Below are positions 56,488 through 64,000 of a DNA stretch of 64,000 nucleotides, in pieces. The notes under the pieces are model-generated. The model worked only from the letters and a program-made list of their open reading frames with translations, did no database searches and was not told the origin of the DNA. Made by a program: the position numbers and the translations under genes. The DNA comes from Paracoccaceae bacterium (GTDB lineage: Bacteria; Pseudomonadota; Alphaproteobacteria; Rhodobacterales; Rhodobacteraceae). How positions within the stretch are numbered: position 1 is the stretch's first letter; each line of letters starts with the position of its first letter. The DNA is taken from NCBI GenBank assembly GCA_020425085.1, contig JAGQRW010000005.1, forward strand, positions 1 through 64,000, given 5' to 3'.

Positions 56488-59352
56488 CTATTCCGCTGCC
56501 ACCTTGCGCGGCGACAGGATCGGTTTCAGATAGCGCCCGGTATGGCTGGATTTGACGGTCGAGACATCTTCCGGCGTTCCGGTGGCGACGATCTCGCCGC
56601 CGCCATCGCCGCCTTCGGGGCCGATGTCGATGATCCAGTCGGCGGTTTTCACCACGTCGAGATTGTGTTCGATCACCAGGACGGTATTGCCCTGATCCAC
56701 CAGTTCGTGCAGCACCTCGAGCAGCTTTTTCACATCCTCGAAATGCAAGCCGGTGGTCGGTTCATCCAGGATATAAAGGGTGCGGCCGGTCGAGCGTTTG
56801 CTCAGTTCCTTGCTGAGCTTCACCCGCTGTGCCTCGCCGCCCGACAGCGTTGTCGCCTGCTGGCCGACCTTGATATAGCCAAGCCCGACGCGCATCAGCG
56901 CCGTCATCTTGTCGCGGATCGCCGGAACCGCCTTGAAAAAACCTTCAGCATCTTCGACCGTCATGTCAAGAACGTCGGCTATGCTTTTGCCTTTAAATCG
57001 TATTTCAAGGGTTTCACGGTTATACCTCTTGCCCTTGCAGCTTTCGCAGGTGACATAGACATCGGGCAGAAAATGCATCTCGATCTTGATCAGTCCATCG
57101 CCCTGACAAGCCTCGCAACGCCCGCCCTTGACGTTAAAGGAAAACCGACCGGATTTGTAACCACGGGTCTTGGATTCCGGCAATCCGGCATACCAGTCGC
57201 GGATCGGGGTAAAGGCGCCGGTATAGGTGGCGGGGTTTGAACGGGGGGTGCGGCCGATGGCGCGCTGGTCGATATCGATCACTTTATCAAGGTATTCCAA
57301 CCCCTTGATCGACTGGCAAGGTGCCGGGGTCTGACGCGCACCGTTCAGGCGCATGCTGGCGGCCTTGAACAGGGTTTCGATGGTCAGAGTCGATTTGCCG
57401 CCTCCCGACACGCCGGTAACACAGGTGAATTTTCCCAGCGGAAAGCTGGCGGTGACATTCTTGAGGTTGTTGCCGGTCGCGCCCTCGACCACCAGCGACT
57501 TTCCGTTGCCCTTGCGGCGTTCAACCGGGATCGGCACCAGGCGTTTGCCGGTCAGGTATTGCCCGGTGATCGAGGCGGGGTCGCTGGCAATATCGTCGGG
57601 GGTGCCTTGCGACACGATCTGCCCGCCATGCACCCCGGCGCCGGGGCCGATATCCAGCACGAAATCGGCGCTGCGGATTGCTTCTTCGTCATGTTCGACC
57701 ACGATCACCGTGTTGCCTTGATCGCGCAGGTTCTTCAGCGTTAGCAACAGGCGGCCATTGTCGCGCTGGTGCAACCCGATCGAGGGTTCGTCCAGCACAT
57801 AAAGCACCCCGGTCAGGCCCGATCCGATCTGGCTGGCCAGCCGGATACGCTGACTTTCACCGCCCGAAAGCGTGCCGGAATTGCGGCTTAGCGTCAGATA
57901 GTCCAGCCCGACATTGACAAGGAAACCAAGGCGTTCGCGGATTTCCTTGAGGATGGCGCGGGCGATCTCGTTCTTTTGGTCACTCAGGCTGGCGGGCACC
58001 TGTTCCACCCAGTCCAGCGCCTGGCGGATCGACATCTGCACCACCTGGCCCGCATGCAGACCGGCAATTCTGACCGCCAGCGCCTCGGGCCTGAGGCGAT
58101 AACCGCCGCAGGCACCGCAGGGGCGGTTGTTCTGGTAACGTTCGAATTCTTCACGGATCCAGTTGGAATCGGTTTCGCGATAGCGGCGTTCCATGTTGGG
58201 AATGACGCCTTCAAACGCCCGCGTCACCTCATAAACCCGGCCACCTTCGTCATAGCGAAACTTGATTTCCTCATCCCCGGAACCATAAAGCATCACCTGC
58301 TGGGCCGCCTCGGGCAGATCGCGCCAGGCGGCGTCGCGCGGGAATTTGTAGTGTTTGGCAATGGCTTCGATGGTTTGCAGGAAATACGGCGACTTGCCCT
58401 TGCGCCAGGGTGCCAGCGCGCCGTTGTAAAGTGAGATGGAACTGTCGGGAACCACCAGACGTTCATCGAAAAACAGCTCGACCCCCAGACCGTCACATTC
58501 CGGGCAGGCCCCGAACGGCGCGTTGAAGGAAAACAGCCGTGGTTCGATCTCGGGGATTGTGAAACCGCTGACCGGACAGGCAAAGTTTTCTGAAAAAGTA
58601 ATGCGTTCCGGTTGGTTATCGCCGTCTGTTGATGCGGTTTCCAGAATGGCGATGCCGTCTGCCAGGTTCAGCGCGGTGCGCAGGCTGTCGGCCAGTCGGG
58701 TTTCCAACCCCTCGCGCACCACGATCCGGTCAACCACCACGTCGATGTCGTGGCGAAGCTTTTTGTCAAGCTTTGGCGCCTGATCCAGTTCATGAAACAC
58801 CCCGTCAATCTTGACGCGCTGAAACCCCTGTTTTTGCAGATCGAGAAGCTCTTTTCGGTACTCGCCCTTGCGGTCGCGCACCATCGGGGCCAGCAGATAG
58901 GCGCGGCTGCCTTGTTCCATCTTCATGATCCGGTCCACCATCTCGGACACCTGCTGCGCCTCGATCGGCAGTCCGGTGGCGGGGCTGAAGGGCGTGCCGA
59001 CGCGGGCGAACAACAGGCGCAGATAGTCGTAAATTTCGGTCACCGTGCCGACGGTTGAGCGCGGGTTTTTCGAAGTGGTCTTCTGTTCGATGGAAATTGC
59101 CGGGGAAAGGCCGCTGATATGGTCGAGATCCGGCTTTTGCATCATGTTCAGGAACTGCCGCGCATAGGCACTAAGTGATTCGACATAGCGGCGCTGCCCC
59201 TCGGCATAGATGGTGTCGAACGCCAGGCTGGACTTGCCCGAACCCGACAGCCCGGTGATCACCACCAGTTGATCGCGCGGAATGGAAACGTCGATGGATT
59301 TCAGGTTGTGTTCGCGTGCACCGCGAATTTCAATCGACTTCAGTTCCGCCAT
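56488..59352 (-). CDS. uvrA: UvrABC excision nuclease subunit A
   Basis: UvrA is the damage-sensing ATPase of nucleotide excision repair. The 954-residue product has two ABC modules: the first Walker A in [13 protein letters not shown] near residue 33, the second in [16 protein letters not shown], with signatures [12 protein letters not shown] and [12 protein letters not shown]. Zinc-finger CxxC pairs occur in CPVSGF/CPECDG and in [16 protein letters not shown]. The start at 59352 begins [22 protein letters not shown] as in the family; the frame is open upstream but without support. A degenerate LexA-type site is 54 bases upstream. Confidence 0.98.
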   Translation of the reverse strand: MAELKSIEIRGAREHNLKSIDVSIPRDQLVVITGLSGSGKSSLAFDTIYAEGQRRYVESLSAYARQFLNMMQKPDLDHISGLSPAISIEQKTTSKNPRSTVGTVTEIYDYLRLLFARVGTPFSPATGLPIEAQQVSEMVDRIMKMEQGSRAYLLAPMVRDRKGEYRKELLDLQKQGFQRVKIDGVFHELDQAPKLDKKLRHDIDVVVDRIVVREGLETRLADSLRTALNLADGIAILETASTDGDNQPERITFSENFACPVSGFTIPEIEPRLFSFNAPFGACPECDGLGVELFFDERLVVPDSSISLYNGALAPWRKGKSPYFLQTIEAIAKHYKFPRDAAWRDLPEAAQQVMLYGSGDEEIKFRYDEGGRVYEVTRAFEGVIPNMERRYRETDSNWIREEFERYQNNRPCGACGGYRLRPEALAVRIAGLHAGQVVQMSIRQALDWVEQVPASLSDQKNEIARAILKEIRERLGFLVNVGLDYLTLSRNSGTLSGGESQRIRLASQIGSGLTGVLYVLDEPSIGLHQRDNGRLLLTLKNLRDQGNTVIVVEHDEEAIRSADFVLDIGPGAGVHGGQIVSQGTPDDIASDPASITGQYLTGKRLVPIPVERRKGNGKSLVVEGATGNNLKNVTASFPLGKFTCVTGVSGGGKSTLTIETLFKAASMRLNGARQTPAPCQSIKGLEYLDKVIDIDQRAIGRTPRSNPATYTGAFTPIRDWYAGLPESKTRGYKSGRFSFNVKGGRCEACQGDGLIKIEMHFLPDVYVTCESCKGKRYNRETLEIRFKGKSIADVLDMTVEDAEGFFKAVPAIRDKMTALMRVGLGYIKVGQQATTLSGGEAQRVKLSKELSKRSTGRTLYILDEPTTGLHFEDVKKLLEVLHELVDQGNTVLVIEHNLDVVKTADWIIDIGPEGGDGGGEIVATGTPEDVSTVKSSHTGRYLKPILSPRKVAAE

Positions 59353-59405
59353 CAACCCTAGGCCCCCGCGCCCAATTCCTTGCCCCAACGGGCGCATTCA
59401 AGATG

Positions 59406-59420
59406 GAACAAAACGTGACC
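59406..59420. promoter_or_regulatory. Degenerate LexA-type site upstream of uvrA
   Basis: Read toward uvrA the sequence is GGTC-N7-GTTC, one base different from the alphaproteobacterial LexA box GTTC-N7-GTTC. uvrA is a usual SOS gene, so control by LexA is plausible, with weaker affinity than at recA. Confidence 0.45.
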
Positions 59421-59599
59421 ATCCACAAGCGCAATCGCGCCGCCTGTTCCCGACGGTTAACCATATAATGACGGATTGGGAAAGTACGAGGCCCCGCCAT
59501 CGGCGCATTTTCCCGCCGAAATCCGCTGGATCACGGGAATTTGCGGCCCCGACCCCGTTCAGGCACATCAACACAAAAAATTACAACTTCCCACTGGTA

Positions 59600-59619
59600 A
59601 TATTAGCAAATGCTAATAT
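59600..59619. promoter_or_regulatory. Perfect 20-bp AT-rich palindrome before the rhodanese gene
   Basis: ATATTAGCA-AA-TGCTAATAT has 9-bp perfect arms with a two-base centre and ends 52 bases before the rhodanese start. It overlaps TAATAT sequences that could be -10 elements. The form resembles operators of ArsR/SmtB-type repressors, some of which control sulfide or persulfide genes; the actual regulator is unknown. Confidence 0.55.
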
Positions 59620-59671
59620 ATTGCGCCAACAACAAATCTGACACCAAGACAGCATAATCCAAGGATCAACC

Positions 59672-60061
59672 ATGAGTTTCGGTTTTAAAAACCTGTTCCA
59701 GTCCTCGTCGCAACCGGCCAAACCATCCGTTCGCCGCCTTTCCGCCGCTGATGCGGTGCGGATGGCCAGGGATGGTGGCCTTACCCTGATCGACGTGCGC
59801 GACCCGCGTGAAATCAACGGCTCGGGCAAGGCCAGAGGGGCGATCTGCATTCCGCTGGTGCGATTGCAGCAACTGACCGACCCGCGCCACCCTGAATTTC
59901 ATCCCGGCCTTGACCCGGAAAAACCGGTGGCGATCTATTGCGCCAGCGGCGCACGGTCGCAAATGGCCGCAAGCGTCATGGTCGGTTTCGGTTTTGTCGA
60001 GGTCTACAACCTTGGCGGATACAGAGCCTGGCAATCGGCGGGCGGTGCCTGCGAGCGCTGA
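59672..60061 (+). CDS. Rhodanese-like domain protein
   Basis: This 129-residue single-domain rhodanese has TLIDVRDPREI near residues 38-48 and the active-site loop CASGARS with the persulfide-forming Cys90. The ending VEVYNLGGYRAWQSAGG is canonical. The first 20 residues are a polar linker without a signal peptide, so it is cytoplasmic. Rhodaneses transfer sulfane sulfur, e.g. from thiosulfate to cyanide or to thiol acceptors. A perfect palindrome in its promoter region suggests regulated expression. AAGGA precedes the ATG. It converges with the transglycosylase gene with no spacer between stop codons. Confidence 0.93.
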   Translation: MSFGFKNLFQSSSQPAKPSVRRLSAADAVRMARDGGLTLIDVRDPREINGSGKARGAICIPLVRLQQLTDPRHPEFHPGLDPEKPVAIYCASGARSQMAASVMVGFGFVEVYNLGGYRAWQSAGGACER

Positions 60062-60634
60062 TCATTTGCCAAGAATGGCGATCACATAGGCCTGTGTTTC
60101 GGCAAATGGCGGCACGTCGTTGTATTTTTCAACCGCCTCGGGGCCAGCGTTATAGGCGGCCAGCGCCAGCCGCCAACTGCGAAACCGCACGAACTGCTGC
60201 TTGAGGTACAAGGCGCCACCTTCCAGGTTGGCCTTTGGATCATGCGGGTCAACCCCCAGTCTGGCTGCGGTCAACGGCATCAACTGCGCCAGACCGATGG
60301 CGCCTTTCGGCGATACCGCGCCGTGGTTCCAGTTGCTTTCGGTTTCGACAAGGCGGGTGAACAGATCCTTGGGAATGCCGAATTTCACCGCCGCCGTTTC
60401 CGCCATGCCCAGATATTCGCCGCTATATTCCCCCAGATAGCGCGGGATGCTGTTGTTGACCGGTTGCAGGCGTTTGGAATCCTCGTATTGCGTGGCCAGC
60501 CGCCCATCCAGAAGTTTCTTGTAGCTTTCCGGAATCCCGAAGCGCGATTTGGATGACTGGGTGATATCCGCCGCATGGACACAAGGCGACAACGCCAATG
60601 CCAGCGCCAATACAAGGTATTTCGCTTTCAACAT
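60062..60634 (-). CDS. Lytic transglycosylase, SLT family
   Basis: This 190-residue protein has a signal peptide (MLKAKYLVLALALALSPCVHA); the cysteine before the cleavage site is not in a clear lipobox. The SLT domain includes the catalytic Glu99 in RLVETESNWNHGAVSPKGAIGLAQLMP and the later LALAAYNAGPEAVEKY. It cleaves peptidoglycan glycan strands in the periplasm with formation of anhydro-MurNAc, the substrate recycled by AnmK, which is also encoded in the window. It could alternatively serve a secretion or conjugation machine, but no such genes are near. Confidence 0.92.
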   Translation of the reverse strand: MLKAKYLVLALALALSPCVHAADITQSSKSRFGIPESYKKLLDGRLATQYEDSKRLQPVNNSIPRYLGEYSGEYLGMAETAAVKFGIPKDLFTRLVETESNWNHGAVSPKGAIGLAQLMPLTAARLGVDPHDPKANLEGGALYLKQQFVRFRSWRLALAAYNAGPEAVEKYNDVPPFAETQAYVIAILGK

Positions 60635-60789
60635 CCCGTACCCTCGGACTCATAATATCCGGCGGAGTATAGCAAACTTTACCAAATGCGCCATAGCCGG
60701 ACTTAGACCGCGGAATTATACCTTTTCTTCATCTTTCCGGGATGGTCTAACACTCATGGTTAACAACAGGGATTCGACGGAGGGCGGCA

Positions 60790-61257
60790 ATGGCCGGATC
60801 AGTCAACAAAGTCATCATCATCGGCAATCTAGGGCGCGACCCCGAGATTCGCTCATTTCCCAACGGCGGCAAGGTGTGCAACCTGCGCATCGCCACCTCG
60901 GAACGCTGGCGCGACAAGAACACCGGCGAGAACAAGGAACGCACCGAATGGCATTCGGTGGCGATCTTTCAGGAAGGTCTGGTCAGGGTGGCCGAGCAAT
61001 ACCTGAAGAAAGGTTCGACCGTCTATATCGAAGGCAAGCTGCAAACCCGCAAATGGCAGGATCAGTCCGGCGCCGACCGCTATTCGACCGAAGTGGTGTT
61101 ACAGGGCTTTGACGGCAAGATGGTGATGCTTGGCGGGCGCGATGGCGGCGGCGGTTCGTCCTCTGGCGGGGATCAGGGCGGTTATGACAGCGGCCCATCA
61201 TCCGGTTTCGATCAGGGCTCGGGCGGCGGCGGCATGGACGACGAAATCCCGTTCTGA
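60790..61257 (+). CDS. ssb: Single-stranded DNA-binding protein
   Basis: SSB coats single-stranded DNA during replication and repair. The 155-residue protein has the OB fold ([36 protein letters not shown] in segments; [33 protein letters not shown]), a glycine/serine/aspartate-rich linker from about residue 120, and the acidic partner-binding tip DDEIPF. GGAGG precedes the ATG. gyrA follows on the same strand after a likely terminator and its own promoter. No LexA box is seen upstream. Confidence 0.97.
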   Translation: MAGSVNKVIIIGNLGRDPEIRSFPNGGKVCNLRIATSERWRDKNTGENKERTEWHSVAIFQEGLVRVAEQYLKKGSTVYIEGKLQTRKWQDQSGADRYSTEVVLQGFDGKMVMLGGRDGGGGSSSGGDQGGYDSGPSSGFDQGSGGGGMDDEIPF

Positions 61258-61285
61258 ATCCACTGAATCCTGCACCAATCCGATA

Positions 61286-61314
61286 AAAAAACCGGCCTTG
61301 CGCAAAGGGTTTTT
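61286..61314 (+). terminator. Likely terminator of ssb
   Basis: AAAAC and CCTT pair with AAGG and GTTTT around a GCGCA loop, with a small bulge in the 5' arm, and the structure ends in a run of five T. It lies 29 bases after the ssb stop. Confidence 0.5.
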
Positions 61315-61386
61315 CACCTATCGCGCAAGCCTTTGATAACAGAGTGAAATACTGACCGGTTTCCGGCCGGTTTCCACCCCAAGACG

Positions 61387-61415
61387 TTGCGCTTATTTGG
61401 CGACGGTGTTATAAA
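61387..61415 (+). promoter_or_regulatory. gyrA promoter
   Basis: TTGCGC (61387-61392), a 17-base spacer and TATAAA (61410-61415) form a good sigma-70-type promoter. It would give a leader of about 30 bases before the proposed TTG start at 61453. Confidence 0.6.
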
Positions 61416-61452
61416 TTCCACTAGATATTGTGGACAGCACACGGGCAACGAC

Positions 61453-64000
<2,548 letters not shown>

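Larger units (their letters stand above)
59353..59671. other. Divergent uvrA-rhodanese spacer
   Basis: This 319-base spacer holds no credible gene. It contains a LexA-like site near uvrA (59406-59420) and, in an AT-rich patch, a perfect palindrome at 59600-59619 upstream of the rhodanese gene. Confidence 0.6.

Overview
The window is a high-G+C chromosomal segment from an alphaproteobacterium, almost certainly of the order Rhodobacterales (Roseobacter/Rhodobacter/Paracoccus type). The order-level evidence is gene content and arrangement: an iscR-iscS-sufB-DUF486-sufC-sufD-Yip1-Yip1-sufS operon whose IscR lacks the usual cluster cysteines, the divergent DUF6456/DUF6477 pair, a CckA hybrid kinase, a GTTC-N7-GTTC LexA box at recA, ssb next to gyrA, the PF13769 'virulence factor'/metF/methyl-THF methyltransferase trio, and extragenic hairpins followed by AGTATTT. 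I see no tRNA, rRNA, CRISPR array, insertion sequence, prophage or toxin-antitoxin module. This is mostly core and lineage-typical DNA.

Layout. 1-1.4 kb: end of rpsB, then tsf. 1.4-8 kb: an orphan LuxR-type regulator, an Acr3-type arsenite exporter, an AbrB-family membrane protein, an unrecognised 145-residue protein, a trans-sulfuration PLP enzyme and a VOC protein. 8.1-16.1 kb: the minus-strand Fe-S assembly operon headed by iscR, with a promoter whose -10 box lies inside a palindrome. 16.2-26.9 kb: a hydrolase, the DUF6456/DUF6477 pair around an AT-rich region with DnaA-box-like sites, an MttB-family methyltransferase, guaA, DUF1330, alaS, recA and a sulfotransferase-like gene. 26.9-36.4 kb: cckA, an RsmB-type methyltransferase, MAPEG, guaB, a TDT/SLAC1 transporter, a divergent crotonase, rlmE and ppx/gppA. 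36.6-38.8 kb: a C1-transfer trio. 38.8-47.8 kb: anmK, tyrS, an EamA transporter, FkbM methyltransferase, DUF418, DUF3179, two adjacent cyclophilins, coaD and a CBS protein. 47.8-54.7 kb: a LysR regulator divergent from a valine catabolic cluster (mmsA, isobutyryl-CoA dehydrogenase, 3-hydroxyisobutyryl-CoA hydrolase, mmsB) interrupted by a YbdK-type carboxylate-amine ligase. 54.8-64 kb: an RTX protein with a repeat-rich N-terminal half, DUF2892, uvrA, a rhodanese, a lytic transglycosylase, ssb and the first two thirds of gyrA.

How the genes work together. The suf operon supplies sulfur and scaffold functions for Fe-S clusters and carries two cysteine desulfurases plus two Yip1-like membrane proteins of unknown role. 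The MttB homologue (18.6 kb) and the MetF/MeTr pair (36.9-38.8 kb) could form two ends of a corrinoid-dependent demethylation route feeding tetrahydrofolate; the corrinoid protein itself is not in the window. The valine genes carry isobutyryl-CoA to propionyl-CoA except for the methacrylyl-CoA hydratase step. recA and probably uvrA are under LexA.

I did not find a clear undescribed defence or mobile system. The most worthwhile leads are the Yip1 pair inside the suf operon, the split C1 methyl-transfer module, the DnaA-box pair at DUF6456/DUF6477, a perfect 20-bp palindrome in front of the rhodanese gene, a possible small RNA between two minus-strand terminators at 1.4-1.66 kb, and the NSG-repeat/RTX protein. 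All functional statements come from reading translated sequence and from remembered family features; no database search was run.
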